From Streptomyces albus subsp. albus (GTDB lineage Bacteria; Actinomycetota; Actinomycetes; Streptomycetales; Streptomycetaceae), in assembly GCF_000719865.1 (NCBI RefSeq), contig NZ_JOID01000016.1, positions 295,669 to 359,668 of the forward strand: a stretch of DNA of 64,000 nucleotides, in the 5' to 3' direction. How positions within the stretch are numbered: position 1 is the first letter of the stretch; each line of letters opens with the position of its first letter. The notes under the pieces were generated by a model. It saw only the letters and a program-made list of their open reading frames with translations, searched no databases and had not been told where the DNA came from. The position numbers and the translations under genes were made by a program. Below, in pieces: positions 46,558-57,724 of the stretch.

Positions 46558-47511
46558 TCAGAAGCCGAGCTTGCGGAGCTGCCGCGGGTCCCGCTGCCAG
46601 TCCTTGGCGACCTTCACATGGAGGTCGAGGTAGACCGGGGTGCCCAGCAGCGCCTCGATGTGCTGGCGGGACTTCATGCCGACGTCCTTCAGCCGGGCGC
46701 CCTTGGGGCCGATGACGATGCCCTTCTGGCTGGGCCGCTCGATGTAGAGATTGGCGTGGATGTCCAGCAGCGGCTTGTTCTCGGGCCGCCCTTCGCGGGG
46801 GATCATCTCCTCCACGACGACGGCGATCGAGTGCGGCAGCTCGTCCCGGACGCCCTCCAGCGCGGCCTCGCGAATCAGCTCCGCGACCATGATCTGCTCC
46901 GGCTCGTCGGTGAGATCGCCCTCCGGGTAGAGCGCGGGCCCCTCCGGCAGCAGCGGCACCAGCAGATCGGCCAGCAGGGACACCTGCTGCCCGGCGACGG
47001 CCGAGACGGGGATGATCTCCGCCCAGTCCAGGCCCAGGTCCTGCCCGAGCCGGTCCACCGCGATGAGCTGCTCGGCGAGCTGCTTGGAGTCCACCAGGTC
47101 GGTCTTGGTGACGACGGCGATCTTCGGCGTCTTCCTGACCTTGGCCAGTTCCCCGGCGATGAACCGGTCGCCGGGGCCCAGCTTCTGGTCGGCGGGCAGG
47201 CAGAAGCCGATGACGTCGACCTCGGCCCAGGTCGTCCGCACGACATCGTTGAGCCGCTCGCCGAGCAGGGTGCGCGGCTTGTGCAGCCCCGGGGTGTCGA
47301 CCAGCACGAGCTGGGCGTCGGGGCGGTGCACGATGCCGCGGACGGTGTGGCGGGTGGTCTGCGGCCGGCTGGAGGTGATCGCCACCTTCGTCCCCACCAG
47401 GGCGTTGGTGAGGGTCGACTTGCCCGCGTTGGGGCGGCCGACGAAGCAGGCGAAGCCCGCGCGGTGCGGGGCGGCCTGCGGCCGGGGCTGGGACGGGGAA
47501 CGATCGCTCAT
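46558..47511 (-). CDS. era: GTPase Era
   Basis: 317 aa. G motifs: GRPNAGKST (G1), TTRHTVRG (G2), DTPGLHKP (G3), TKTD (G4), then a C-terminal type II KH domain with GIVIGPKGARLKDVG (about residues 255-269). It binds 16S rRNA near its 3' end and acts in 30S maturation. ATG at 47511 chosen over the one at 47520 because GGGGAG is optimally spaced. Last gene of the phoH-ybeY-corC-(cytidine deaminase-like)-era run. Confidence 0.94.
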   Translation of the reverse strand: MSDRSPSQPRPQAAPHRAGFACFVGRPNAGKSTLTNALVGTKVAITSSRPQTTRHTVRGIVHRPDAQLVLVDTPGLHKPRTLLGERLNDVVRTTWAEVDVIGFCLPADQKLGPGDRFIAGELAKVRKTPKIAVVTKTDLVDSKQLAEQLIAVDRLGQDLGLDWAEIIPVSAVAGQQVSLLADLLVPLLPEGPALYPEGDLTDEPEQIMVAELIREAALEGVRDELPHSIAVVVEEMIPREGRPENKPLLDIHANLYIERPSQKGIVIGPKGARLKDVGMKSRQHIEALLGTPVYLDLHVKVAKDWQRDPRQLRKLGF

Positions 47512-47617
47512 GGCGGCCATTCTCCCCGATCGGCGCACCGCCCCCGACCACCGGACCGGGCGGGCACCGGCCGGACCGGTGGTCGGGCCGCGCCCGCTTC
47601 CGTTCCCGGGGTCCGCC

Positions 47618-47983
47618 TCAGCCGGCGGCGGCGGTCGTCCGGAGGGTGCCGTCCGGGCCGGCGAGCAGGACGGGGGTGTCCGGGCCGCCGAGGTCGCGCA
47701 CGGCCGCGCGGTCCTCGTCCCGTACGGCCTCGGCGGAGGAGACCACGACGGCGGCCTCCAGGGACCGGGCGCCGCTGGCCACGGCCATGGCAACGGCGGT
47801 GCGCAGGGCGCTGAGCTCCAGCGACGTCAGGGCCACCGTCCCGGCGACGTACGTCCTGCCCGTCTCGTCGCGCACGGCGGCGCCCTCGGGCACGCCGTTG
47901 CGGGCCCGGGTGGAGCGGGCCAGGGTGACGAGCTTGGCGTCTTCGGCGTCGAGGGCGGGAGCGCTGTCCGTGGTGTCCGTCAT
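47618..47983 (-). CDS. Cytidine-deaminase-like protein lacking zinc ligands
   Basis: 121 aa. The sequence follows the cytidine deaminase fold (LVTLARSTRARNGVPEGAAV, DETGRTYVAGTVAL, LSALRTAVAMAVASGA, DLGGPDTPVLLAGPDG), and the position beside era is the usual place of this family member in actinobacteria. However, the chain contains no Cys and no His, so the C/HAE and PCxxC zinc site is missing. Deamination by the known mechanism is excluded; a structural or regulatory role is inferred. Confidence 0.7.
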   Translation of the reverse strand: MTDTTDSAPALDAEDAKLVTLARSTRARNGVPEGAAVRDETGRTYVAGTVALTSLELSALRTAVAMAVASGARSLEAAVVVSSAEAVRDEDRAAVRDLGGPDTPVLLAGPDGTLRTTAAAG

Positions 47984-48062
47984 GGCTACGAGGATAGGGA
48001 CCGCCCGGGCGTGCGGCGGCCACCGGGGGACCCGGGCCGCGGTCCCGGGCCCGGTCGGCGCG

Positions 48063-49385
48063 TCACCCGTCCTCGTCCCCGGTGGGCCCGTTCTCCTCCG
48101 CGGGGACCGGCTCGACGAGGACCGTGACGATGCGGTTGCGGCGGCCGGCCGGGGACTCCGCGGTGAGCCGCAGGGCGGGCGGCTCGGGGTCGGTGACGTA
48201 GTCGGCGAGGTCCACCACGGCGGTCGCGCCCGCGATGGGCACCCGGCCCAGCAGTTTGGCGAGCAGCCCGCCGACCGTCTCCACGTCCTCGTCGTCCAGG
48301 TCGAGCTCGTAGAGGTCACCCAGGTCGCCGATGTCGAGGCGGGCGGTGACGCGGTAGCGGCCCCCGCCCAGCTCCTCGACCGGCGGCAGTTCCCGGTCGT
48401 ACTCGTCGGTGATCTCGCCGACGATCTCCTCCAGGATGTCCTCGATGGTGACGATGCCGGCGGTGCCGCCGTACTCGTCGACCACGACCGCGACGTGGTT
48501 GCGCCGCTGCTGCATCTCGCGCAGCAGGTCCCCGGCGTTCTTGGTGTCGGGGACGAACGCGGCCGGGCGCATGGCCGTGGCGACCAGATCGCTCTCCGAC
48601 TCCCGGCTGATGTGGGTCTTCCGGGCGAGGTCCTTGAGGTAGACGATGCCGACGACGTCGTCCTCGCTCTCCCCGACCACCGGGATCCGGGAGAAGCCGG
48701 AGCGCAGGGCGAGCGTGAGGGCCTGCCGGATGGTCTTGCCGCGTTCGATGACGACGAGGTCGGTGCGCGGCACCATCACCTCGCGGACGAGGGTGTCGCC
48801 CAGTTCGAAGACGGAGTGCACCATCTTCCGTTCCTCGGCCTCGATCAGCTGTTCCTGCTCGGCCAGGTCCACCATGGCCCGCAGTTCGGCCTCGGAGGCG
48901 AACGGGCCCTTGCGGAAGCCCTTGCCGGGGGTGAGGGCGTTGCCGAGGAGGATCAGGAGCTGCGGGACCGGGCCCATGATCCGGGCCAGCGGCAGCAGGA
49001 CGTACGCGGCGGCGGTGGCTGTGTTCAGCGGGTGCTGCCGGCCGATGGTGCGCGGGGAGACGCCGACGGCGACGTAGGAGACCAGGACCATCACCCCGGT
49101 GGCGAGGGCCAGGGCCTCCCAGGTCTCGTCGAACTCCCGCACCGCGGCGAAGGTGACGAGCACGCCCGCCGCCATCTCGCAGGCCACCCGCACCAGCAGG
49201 GCCACATTGAGATAGCGGCTGGGGTCCTCGGCGACCGCCATGAGCTTGGCGCTGCCGCGGCGGCCGGAGCGCACGGCCTCCTCGGCGCGGAACCGGGTCG
49301 TCCGGGCCAGGCCCGTCTCGGCGCAGGCGGCGAGCCACGCCACGACGACCAGGAGGACGGCCGCGGCGATCAGTTGGCCGGTCAC
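48063..49385 (-). CDS. CNNM/CorC (hemolysin C) family membrane protein
   Basis: 440 aa. N-terminal DUF21/CNNM membrane domain with three to four hydrophobic segments ([36 protein letters not shown]), a linker, a CBS pair (about residues 195-315: [51 protein letters not shown]) and a CorC_HlyC domain. Members transport or regulate Mg2+/Co2+. GTG start overlaps the ybeY stop (GTGA). Confidence 0.88.
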   Translation of the reverse strand: MTGQLIAAAVLLVVVAWLAACAETGLARTTRFRAEEAVRSGRRGSAKLMAVAEDPSRYLNVALLVRVACEMAAGVLVTFAAVREFDETWEALALATGVMVLVSYVAVGVSPRTIGRQHPLNTATAAAYVLLPLARIMGPVPQLLILLGNALTPGKGFRKGPFASEAELRAMVDLAEQEQLIEAEERKMVHSVFELGDTLVREVMVPRTDLVVIERGKTIRQALTLALRSGFSRIPVVGESEDDVVGIVYLKDLARKTHISRESESDLVATAMRPAAFVPDTKNAGDLLREMQQRRNHVAVVVDEYGGTAGIVTIEDILEEIVGEITDEYDRELPPVEELGGGRYRVTARLDIGDLGDLYELDLDDEDVETVGGLLAKLLGRVPIAGATAVVDLADYVTDPEPPALRLTAESPAGRRNRIVTVLVEPVPAEENGPTGDEDG

Positions 49386-49879
49386 CGGGTGGTGGGCGCC
49401 GGCGAGGGCCCCTCGACGCCGCGCTCGGCGCGCCAGCCGTCGATGATCGCTTTCTGCAGGCCGAACATCTCGACCTTGTCCTCGGGCTCCTCGTGGTCAT
49501 AGCCGAGGAGGTGGAGGACGCCGTGGACGGTGAGGAGCTGGAGCTCCTCGTCCATCGAGTGCGCCGTCGGCGCCTCCTCGCCCTGGCGCCTGGCCACCTC
49601 GGGGCAGAGCACGATGTCGCCGAGCAGCCCCTGCGGGGGCTCCTCGTCGTCCTTGGCCGGCGGGCGGAGCTCGTCCATCGGGAAGGACATGACGTCCGTG
49701 GGGCCCGGGAGGTCCATCCACTGGAGATGGAGCTGCTCCATGGCGTCGCTGTCGACGACGATCACGGAGAGCTCGGCGAGCGGGTGGATGCGCATCCGGG
49801 CGAGGGCGTAGCGGGCGACGTCCAGCAGCGCCTGCTCGTCCACAGCGGTACCGGACTCGTTGTTGACGTCGATCGACAT
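49382..49879 (-). CDS. ybeY: Endoribonuclease YbeY
   Basis: 165 aa. The zinc motif [11 protein letters not shown] (H-x3-H-x5-H, about residues 119-129) and [11 protein letters not shown] are diagnostic. It acts in 16S rRNA 3' end maturation and ribosome quality control. It starts 12 bases after the phoH stop and is coupled to the CorC-like gene downstream. Confidence 0.94.
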   Translation of the reverse strand: MSIDVNNESGTAVDEQALLDVARYALARMRIHPLAELSVIVVDSDAMEQLHLQWMDLPGPTDVMSFPMDELRPPAKDDEEPPQGLLGDIVLCPEVARRQGEEAPTAHSMDEELQLLTVHGVLHLLGYDHEEPEDKVEMFGLQKAIIDGWRAERGVEGPSPAPTTR

Positions 49880-49891
49880 GGTGCGGTGAGT

Positions 49892-50956
<1,065 letters not shown>

Positions 50957-51148
50957 GGGCCGGCTCTGGGGCCTGCTGATCCCGCCTTCTTCGTTCGGTG
51001 CACCGCATCTGTGCCGTGCGGTTTCTCTCGTGCTCCAGGGTACGACGGGGGACCGACAGGGCCCGAGTGGTTTTCCCGGGTCTGTCGGGGCCGGCGCCGG
51101 TGCCGCCGCTGGGCCGCCCCGGGTCCCCTGGTGGCTTTCCGTAAGGGA

Positions 51149-52066
51149 TCAGTGGCGCTTCGGGACGGGCACCCGCATGAGGTCCCGGGCCACCGTCAGC
51201 TCGCCGCCGAAGCCCGCGGCGCGGGCCTGCCGCCCGAACTCCTCCGCGTCCGTGTACCGCTGGGAGAAGTGGGTGAGCACCAGGTGCCGCACCCCGGCGG
51301 CGGTGGCCAGCCGGGCGGCCTGCCCGGCGGTGAGGTGCCCGGCCTCGGCCGCCAGCCGTTCGTCCTCGTCGAGGAAGGTGGACTCGGTGACGAGCATGTC
51401 GCAGCCCTCGGCGAGCGCCTCGGCGCCCTCGCACAGCCGGGTGTCCATCACGAACGCGAAGCGCTGGCCGCGCCGCACCTCGCTCACCTGCTCGACATGG
51501 ACGGTGCCGTGCTCCTCCGTCTCCAGACTGCCCTCACGGATCAGCCGGCCGACGTCCGGGCCGGAGATGCCGTACGCGGCCAGCCGCTCGGGGAGCATGT
51601 GGCGCCCGTCCGGTTCGGTCAGCTTGTAGCCGAAGGCCTCGACGGGGTGGGAGAGCCGCCGGGCCTCCAGGGTGAACGGCTCGGTCTCGGCGACGACCCC
51701 GTCACCGTGCACCGGGTGCTCGTCCAGTTCCACGGCCTCGTAGTAGGAGGTGGAGTAGCGGAGCCGTTGGAAGAAGTGGGCGCCACTGGCCGGGTAGTGC
51801 GCGGTGACGGGGTGGGGCACCCGGTCGAGGTTGATGCGCTGGATGACACCGGAGAGGCCCAGCGAGTGGTCGCCGTGGAAGTGCGTGACGCAGATGCGGG
51901 TGATGTCGTGCACGGCCGCGCCCGCGTAGAGCATCTGCCGCTGGGTGCCCTCGCCGGGGTCGAACAGAATGCCCTCGCCGTCCCAGCGCAGTATGCAGCC
52001 GTGGTGGTTGCGTTCCCGGGTGGGGACCTGGCTGGCGGTGCCGAGGACGATCAGCTCGCGGGTCAA
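51149..52066 (-). CDS. rnz: Ribonuclease Z
   Basis: 305 aa. Metallo-beta-lactamase fold with [14 protein letters not shown] (HxHxDH, about residue 62) and [12 protein letters not shown]-terminal VLTHFSQRY and DLMRVPVPK. It cleaves the 3' trailer of tRNA precursors. No ATG or GTG fits, so the start is taken as TTG 6 bases after the stop of the HIT gene ([16 protein letters not shown]), with no ribosome site, so coupling to the upstream gene is likely. Confidence 0.88.
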   Translation of the reverse strand: MTRELIVLGTASQVPTRERNHHGCILRWDGEGILFDPGEGTQRQMLYAGAAVHDITRICVTHFHGDHSLGLSGVIQRINLDRVPHPVTAHYPASGAHFFQRLRYSTSYYEAVELDEHPVHGDGVVAETEPFTLEARRLSHPVEAFGYKLTEPDGRHMLPERLAAYGISGPDVGRLIREGSLETEEHGTVHVEQVSEVRRGQRFAFVMDTRLCEGAEALAEGCDMLVTESTFLDEDERLAAEAGHLTAGQAARLATAAGVRHLVLTHFSQRYTDAEEFGRQARAAGFGGELTVARDLMRVPVPKRH

Positions 52067-52071
52067 GGCAA

Positions 52072-52431
52072 CTACCCGGGAGGCCAGTTGAGGCCGCGTC
52101 CGCCGAGGACGTGCGCGTGGACGTGGAACACGGTCTGCCCCGCGCCGGCACCGGTGTTGAGCACGATGCGGTAGCCGGACTCGTCCACGTGCTCGTCGGC
52201 GGCGACGGCTCCCGCCTCGCGGAGGATGTCCGCGGCGAGCTGCGGATCGGCCGCCGCGACGGAGGCCGCGTCGGGGTGGTGCGCCTTGGGGATGACGAGA
52301 ACGTGCGTCGGGGCCTGCGGGTTTATGTCGCGGAAGGCGACCGTCGTCTCGCTCTCGCGCACGAGCGTGGCCGGCACCTCCCCCGCCACGATCTTGCAGA
52401 ACAGACAGTCGGCCTGCGGCTCTCCCGCCAT
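52072..52431 (-). CDS. HIT family (histidine triad) hydrolase, HINT-like
   Basis: 119 aa. [13 protein letters not shown] near the N-terminus, [18 protein letters not shown], and the catalytic triad motif [13 protein letters not shown] near residue 100. Members hydrolyse nucleoside phosphoramidates. Immediately upstream of rnz on the same strand. Confidence 0.92.
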   Translation of the reverse strand: MAGEPQADCLFCKIVAGEVPATLVRESETTVAFRDINPQAPTHVLVIPKAHHPDAASVAAADPQLAADILREAGAVAADEHVDESGYRIVLNTGAGAGQTVFHVHAHVLGGRGLNWPPG

Positions 52432-52584
52432 CAGCGGACCTCCTCGGCACGTTCGTTCGGTGGCCGACCGGTCGGTGACCGGTGGTGACCGGTCGGCACC
52501 CCGGCCGGTCTGGCCGCATGCTACCGGCCGGATCTCCAGCCGCCGCGCCCGCGCCGCCCGGCACGACCCGGCACGGCACCGTGG

Positions 52585-53088
52585 TCACGCCCGGGCGTCG
52601 CACTCCCCCGGCGGGAGCGACAGGTGCGCCCACACCACCTTCCCGGGGCCGTCCCGGTCGCCGGTGCCCCAGGAGTCGGCGAGGGCGGCCACGAGGAGCA
52701 GGCCCCGGCCTCCGCACGCGTCCGGGTCCGGTGCCTGCACACGGAGTTCGGGCCGGGCGGGCGAGGCGTCGTGGACCTCGATCCGCAGTCCGCTCGGCAA
52801 CGCCGGGATGTACCGGGTCTCGATCTGCCGTCCCGGCGATACGCGGGCGTGCCGCCCGGCGTTGGTGAGGAGTTCCGAGAGGACCAGCGTGGCCGATTCC
52901 TCCAGCGCGGCCAGCCCCCAGCCGGCCAGCGCCTTGCGCAACTCCAGCCGAGCCAGCCCGACGCAGCTCGGGTGACGGCTCCAGCGCAGGACGACGGGGC
53001 GGCCCACGTGTTCCGCCGACCGGCTTTCTGACGGCGGACGCGAGCGGTCCGGGGACGCGGGGTCGGGACGGCTGGCAAAGCCCGGCAT
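52585..53088 (-). CDS. Anti-sigma-factor-like ATP-binding protein (HATPase_c_2), module 2
   Basis: 167 aa. N-box [17 protein letters not shown] (about residues 64-80), [13 protein letters not shown] and [16 protein letters not shown] (G2 box). The first about 30 residues are Pro/Ser-rich. AAGGAG lies 8 bases before the ATG. It is divergent from an XRE-DUF397 operon, repeating the arrangement at 9.8-11.6 kb. Confidence 0.87.
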   Translation of the reverse strand: MPGFASRPDPASPDRSRPPSESRSAEHVGRPVVLRWSRHPSCVGLARLELRKALAGWGLAALEESATLVLSELLTNAGRHARVSPGRQIETRYIPALPSGLRIEVHDASPARPELRVQAPDPDACGGRGLLLVAALADSWGTGDRDGPGKVVWAHLSLPPGECDARA

Positions 53089-53140
53089 TGCTGACGCTCC
53101 TTGATGCGGTGACCACGCCCCGGCCGCGAACAGAAATGTG

Positions 53141-53256
53141 CTTTCGTGCGACCGGAATGGCGGGAGTGACCACACCACCATCGCGGTCCGGGCACACTGG
53201 GGTACATATCCGAGCCGTCACCAATAGGGCTGCGTGGACGGCCAGTTGCACGAAAG
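53141..53256. promoter_or_regulatory. Distant 9-bp inverted pair in the divergent region of module 2
   Basis: CTTTCGTGC (53141-53149) and GCACGAAAG (53248-53256) are exact complements with centres 107 bases apart, about ten helical turns. One lies next to each gene start. A loop-forming operator pair is possible. Confidence 0.35.
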
Positions 53257-53270
53257 AAGGTTCGGTCGAA

Positions 53271-54155
53271 GTGGAGCTGAACAATGAATCCGACCAGCTC
53301 ACACCGCGGGTCAGGCTGGGGCGCCGACTCCGCAGGATGCGGGAGCGCAGGGAACTGTCACTACGCCAACTGTCCGAACAGGTGGGCGGATATTCGCACA
53401 GTTATCTCGGCAGGGTGGAGCTGGGGGAACAACTCCCCTCCGAGGCACTGGTGAACTCGCTGGACGGCTTCTTCGACACCGACGGAGTGCTGGGCGAGCT
53501 GCTGGAGATCGCCCGCGAGAACTCGATCCCCGGCTATGGACGCGCGATCGTCAGCAAGGAACGGGAGGCGCAGCGCATTCAGGTGTTCACCAGCAGCCTG
53601 ATTCCCGGACTCCTCCAGACCGAAGACTACGCGCGAGAACTATTCCGCAGGTCATTGCCGGGCGAATCCGAAGAGCGACTGAATGAACGTGTGGCGGTGC
53701 GCATGCACCGAAAATGCATCTTCGACCACAAGGATCCACCCTATTACTGGGCGATCATGGATGAAGCGGCACTAAAGCGCCCTATCGGGAATGCGGGGCA
53801 AATGAGAGATCAGCTCGATCACTTGCTTCGCACCGCCGAGCAACCGTGCTTCACGATCCAGGTCCTTCCGTTCACCGAAGGCGCTTACCCCATGCTCGGA
53901 GGGTGCCTGACCTTGCTCACGATGCGCGATGGCGGGACGATGGCGTTCGTTGAAAGCTTCAAGTCCGGTGAAACGGTGGAGGCGCCGAAAGAGGTGGTCG
54001 AGCTCAGTCAGCGGTTTGACGTCGCCCGGTCACTTGCCCTGCCGGAAGGCAAATCCCTGCACTTGATCCGTGGATACCTGAAAGAGTATGCAGATGAATA
54101 CGATTCCGGATGCATCAGCTCTGACGGCCTGGCGCAAATCCAGTTACAGCAATAA
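53271..54155 (+). CDS. XRE-family regulator with DUF5753 domain, module 2
   Basis: 294 aa from GTG ([20 protein letters not shown]). [21 protein letters not shown] with [16 protein letters not shown] (about residues 20-60). DUF5753: [77 protein letters not shown]. The segment 53550-54130 has more A/T at third positions than neighbouring genes. The 3' end overlaps the DUF397 gene by 62 bases. Confidence 0.9.
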   Translation: MELNNESDQLTPRVRLGRRLRRMRERRELSLRQLSEQVGGYSHSYLGRVELGEQLPSEALVNSLDGFFDTDGVLGELLEIARENSIPGYGRAIVSKEREAQRIQVFTSSLIPGLLQTEDYARELFRRSLPGESEERLNERVAVRMHRKCIFDHKDPPYYWAIMDEAALKRPIGNAGQMRDQLDHLLRTAEQPCFTIQVLPFTEGAYPMLGGCLTLLTMRDGGTMAFVESFKSGETVEAPKEVVELSQRFDVARSLALPEGKSLHLIRGYLKEYADEYDSGCISSDGLAQIQLQQ

Positions 54156-54309
54156 CGGGGACGGCGCATGTATCGAGGTCTCCGACGGCCACCCCGGACG
54201 CGTCCCCGTCCGTGACAGCAAGAACCCCCACGGGCCCGCGCTGGTCTTCCCGGCGGATCACTGGTCCGCGTTCGTCGCCGCCGTCAAGGACGGTGACTTC
54301 CGGGCCTGA
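54094..54309 (+). CDS. DUF397 protein of the second module
   Basis: 71 aa. [36 protein letters not shown] and WSAFVAAVKDG define DUF397. ATG at 54094 preferred over 54088 because AAAGAG is then 9 bases upstream. Translation begins inside the XRE gene in another frame, so the two are tightly coupled. Confidence 0.9.
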   Translation: MNTIPDASALTAWRKSSYSNNGDGACIEVSDGHPGRVPVRDSKNPHGPALVFPADHWSAFVAAVKDGDFRA

Positions 54310-54483
54310 GCCCCCGGGCGGCGACATGACCGGTCCGGCGGGGCCGCTGCCGTACGGGGGCGGCCCCCGCCGGCCTCGCGGCCCCGGCCGCAACGGTCCG
54401 GCGGCACCGGTGCGTTCGGGGCGGAAGGCCCCGTCCCGGCCGGGAACCTCCGGTGCCCCCTGTTCGCGTCGGTAATGGGTGAA

Positions 54484-54489
54484 TAGGGT
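54484..54489 (+). promoter_or_regulatory. -10 element of a probable leaderless tricorn protease mRNA
   Basis: TAGGGT followed by exactly 7 bases and the GTG at 54497. The region has no Shine-Dalgarno site before that GTG. The -35 (TGTTCG around 54461) is weak. Confidence 0.4.
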
Positions 54490-54496
54490 TGCAGTT

Positions 54497-57400
54497 GTGA
54501 CGCAGCCTTCGTACCTCCGCTACCCGCATCCGCACGGTGAGTTGATCACCTTCACCGCCGAGGACGACGTCTGGGCGGCACCGCTCGACGGCGGCCGTGC
54601 CTGGCGTGTGAGCGCCGACAACATGCCGGTCTCGCATCCGCGGATATCCCCCGACGGCCGGCACATCGCCTGGACGTCCACGCGCGACGGATCGCCGGAG
54701 GTCCATGTGGCCCCCGTCGACGGCGGCCCGTCCCGGCGGCTGACGTACTGGGGCAACGCCCGCACGGCCGTGCGCGGCTGGACGCCCGAGGGCGAGGTGC
54801 TGGCGGTCACCGCCGCCGGGCAGGCGTCCCTGCGCCGCACCTGGGCGCGGGCCGTGCCGCTGGACGGCGGCCCCGCGCGCACCCTGCCGTACGGGCCCGT
54901 CGGCGACGTGGCGTACGGGCCCGAGGGCGCCGTGCTGCTGCTGTCCGCGACCATGGGCCGCGACGCCTCCTCCTGGAAGCGCTACCGGGGCGGCACGGCC
55001 GGCAAGCTCTGGCTGGACGCCACGGGCGAGGGGGAGTTCGAACGGATTCACGCCGGTCTCGACGGCAACATCGAGCAGCCCCTGTGGGCGGGCGGCCGTA
55101 TCGCCTTCCTCTCCGACCACGAGGGCACCGGAGCCCTGTACTCCTCGCTGCCCGACGGTAGCGATCTGCGCCGCCACTCCCCGCTCGACGGCTTCTACGC
55201 CCGGCAGGCCACCGGCGACGGCACCCGCGTCGCCTACGCCTCGGCCGGTGAACTCTGGCTTCTGGACGACCTCGACGGCGCCGAGCCGCGCCGCCTCGAC
55301 CTCCGCCTCGGCGGCTCCCGCACGGACCTCCAGCCGCACCCGGTGCGCGCCGCGCACCACTTGGGCGAGGCCCGCCCCGACCACACCGGCCGGGGCAGCG
55401 CCGTGGAAGTGCGTGGCACGGTCCACTGGGTCACCCACCGGGAGGGCCCCGCCCGCGCGCTGGCCGCCGAGCCGGGGCAGCGGGCGCGGCTGCCGCGCAC
55501 CTTCCGGGTGGACGGCGCCGAGCACGTCCTCTGGGTCACCGACGCGGAGGGCGACGACGCGCTGGCCATCGCCCCGGCCTCCGGCGCCGAGCCGGGCAGC
55601 GGGCCGCGCCGGATCGGCGCCGGGCGGCTCGGCCGGGTGCTGGACCTGGCCGTCGCCCCGGACGGCGGCCGCATCGCCGTCGCCTCGCACGACGGGCGGG
55701 TGCTGCTCGTTGAGCGCGAGTCCGGCGAGGTCCGCGAGGTGGACCGGAGCGAGGACGGTGACGCCGACGGCCTGGTCTTCTCGCCGGACTCCGGCTGGCT
55801 GGCCTGGTCGCACCCCGGGCCGGGGGCGCTGCGCCAGCTCAAGATCGCCAACACCGCCGATCTGTCCGTGTCCGAGGCCACCCCGCTGCGCTTCCGCGAC
55901 TTCTCGCCCGCCTTCACCACCGACGGCCGGCATCTGGCCTTCCTCTCCGAACGCGCCTTCGACCCGATCTATGACGTTCATGTCTTCGACATGGCGTTCG
56001 TGGGCGCCTGCCGGCCGCATCTGATCACGCTCGCCGCCTCCACGCCCTCGCCGTTCGGCCCGCAGCGCCACGGGCGCCCGCCGACGCCCGAACGCAACGA
56101 CGGCGACGACGGCGAGGGCCGCGCGGCCTCCTCGTCCGGCTCGTCCTCCTCGGTGCCCGTCACCCGCGTCGATCTGGACGGACTGGCCGACCGCATCGTG
56201 CCGTTCCCCGTCGAGGCCGCCCGCTATTCCACGCTGCGGGCCGCCGAGGGCGGCGTCCTGTGGCTCCGCCATCCGCTGCGCGGCGTGCTGGGCTCCGCCC
56301 TGGCCCCGGACGCCCCCGGGCCGTCCACCGCCCTGGACCGCTACGACCTCGTCCAGCAGCGGCTTGAACACCTGGCCGACGACGCCGACGACTACGCGGT
56401 CACCGGCGACGGCAAGCGGGTGCTGCTCTCCACCGGCAGCAAGCTCCGTCTGGTGCCGGCCGACAGCAAGCCCGGCGACGACGACAGCGACGACAACATC
56501 ACCGTCGACCTCTCCCGGGTGCGGCTCACCGTCGACCCCGCCGCCGAGTGGCGGCAGATGTACGCGGAGGCCGGCCGGCTGATGCGGGACAACTTCTGGC
56601 GGCCGGATCTCGGCGGCGTCGACTGGGACGGCGTCCTGGAGCGCTACCGGCCGGTGCTGGACCGGGTGGCCACGCACAGCGACCTCGTCGACCTGCTCTG
56701 GGAGGTCCAGGGCGAGCTGGGCACCTCGCACGCCTACGTCAGCCCGCCCGGCGGCTGGACCGACTCCGCGCACCGGCAGGGCCTGCTCGGGGCCGATCTG
56801 GCCCGGGACGAGGAGGGCGTGTGGCGCGTGGAGCGCGTCCTGCCGTCCGAGACCTCCGACCCCCAGGCCCGCTCCCCGCTCGCCGCGCCCGGTGCCGCGG
56901 TGCGGGCCGGGGACGCGATCCTCGCCGTGGACGGCCGGCCCGTCGACCCGCTGCTGGGCCCCGGCCCGCTGCTCGTCGGGGCGGCCGGCAAGCCCGTCGA
57001 ACTGACGGTCGCCCCGGCCGGCGGCGGCTCGCCGCGGTACCCCGTCGTCGTCCCCATCGCCGACGAGGAGCCGCTGCGCTACCACGACTGGGTCGCCGGG
57101 CGGCGCGCCCATGTGCACGAGACGTCCGGCGGCCGGCTCGGCTACCTCCACGTGCCGGACATGGTGGGCTCCGGCTGGGCGCAGCTCCACCGCGATCTGC
57201 GGGTGGAGGTGACGCGCGACGGGCTGATCGTGGACGTCCGGGAGAACCGCGGCGGGCACACCTCGCAGCTCGTCGTGGAGAAGCTGGCCCGCCGCATCGT
57301 CGGCTGGGATCTCCCGCGCGGGATGCGGCCGTTCAGCTATCCGCAGGACGCGCCGCGCGGTCCGGTCGTCGCGGTCGCGAACGAGTTCTCCGGCTCCGAC

Positions 57401-57724
57401 GGGGACATCGTCAACGCCGCGATCAAGGCGCTGGGCATCGGCCCGGTCGTCGGCACCCGCACCTGGGGCGGCGTCATCGGCATCGACAGCCGCTACGACC
57501 TGGTGGACGGCACGGGCGTCACCCAGCCCAAGTACGCGACGTGGATGGAGGGTTACGGCTGGGGCGTGGAGAACCACGGCGTCGATCCGGACGTCGAGGT
57601 GGTGCACACCCCGCAGGACTCCGCGGCCGGCCGCGACCCGCAGCTCGACGAGGCGGTGCGGATCGCGCTGGCGGCCCTGGCGGAGAACCCGGCGAAGACC
57701 CCGCCGGAGCTCCCGCCGCTCTGA
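54497..57724 (+). CDS. Tricorn protease homologue (S41 family)
   Basis: 1075 aa from the GTG (VTQPSYLRYPHPHGELITF); an upstream in-frame GTG at 54479 is less likely. Two beta-propellers make up the first about 680 residues (repeats such as ISPDGRHIAWTSTRDGSPEV, RIAFLSDHEGTGALYSS). A PDZ domain (about 760-860) and the S41 core follow, with the catalytic Ser in NEFSGSDGDIVNAA (about 966) and RENRGGHTSQLVVEKLARR before it. It degrades peptides released by the proteasome or other proteases in the cytoplasm. A short Ser/Asp-rich insert (about 535-555) is unusual but disordered. Confidence 0.9.
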   Translation: MTQPSYLRYPHPHGELITFTAEDDVWAAPLDGGRAWRVSADNMPVSHPRISPDGRHIAWTSTRDGSPEVHVAPVDGGPSRRLTYWGNARTAVRGWTPEGEVLAVTAAGQASLRRTWARAVPLDGGPARTLPYGPVGDVAYGPEGAVLLLSATMGRDASSWKRYRGGTAGKLWLDATGEGEFERIHAGLDGNIEQPLWAGGRIAFLSDHEGTGALYSSLPDGSDLRRHSPLDGFYARQATGDGTRVAYASAGELWLLDDLDGAEPRRLDLRLGGSRTDLQPHPVRAAHHLGEARPDHTGRGSAVEVRGTVHWVTHREGPARALAAEPGQRARLPRTFRVDGAEHVLWVTDAEGDDALAIAPASGAEPGSGPRRIGAGRLGRVLDLAVAPDGGRIAVASHDGRVLLVERESGEVREVDRSEDGDADGLVFSPDSGWLAWSHPGPGALRQLKIANTADLSVSEATPLRFRDFSPAFTTDGRHLAFLSERAFDPIYDVHVFDMAFVGACRPHLITLAASTPSPFGPQRHGRPPTPERNDGDDGEGRAASSSGSSSSVPVTRVDLDGLADRIVPFPVEAARYSTLRAAEGGVLWLRHPLRGVLGSALAPDAPGPSTALDRYDLVQQRLEHLADDADDYAVTGDGKRVLLSTGSKLRLVPADSKPGDDDSDDNITVDLSRVRLTVDPAAEWRQMYAEAGRLMRDNFWRPDLGGVDWDGVLERYRPVLDRVATHSDLVDLLWEVQGELGTSHAYVSPPGGWTDSAHRQGLLGADLARDEEGVWRVERVLPSETSDPQARSPLAAPGAAVRAGDAILAVDGRPVDPLLGPGPLLVGAAGKPVELTVAPAGGGSPRYPVVVPIADEEPLRYHDWVAGRRAHVHETSGGRLGYLHVPDMVGSGWAQLHRDLRVEVTRDGLIVDVRENRGGHTSQLVVEKLARRIVGWDLPRGMRPFSYPQDAPRGPVVAVANEFSGSDGDIVNAAIKALGIGPVVGTRTWGGVIGIDSRYDLVDGTGVTQPKYATWMEGYGWGVENHGVDPDVEVVHTPQDSAAGRDPQLDEAVRIALAALAENPAKTPPELPPL

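Noticed and set aside
52464..52475. CCGACCGGTCGG palindrome and nearby TGACCGGT repeats upstream of the HIT gene
   Set aside because: Short, in a very GC-rich gap and compatible with chance; not strong enough to call an operator.
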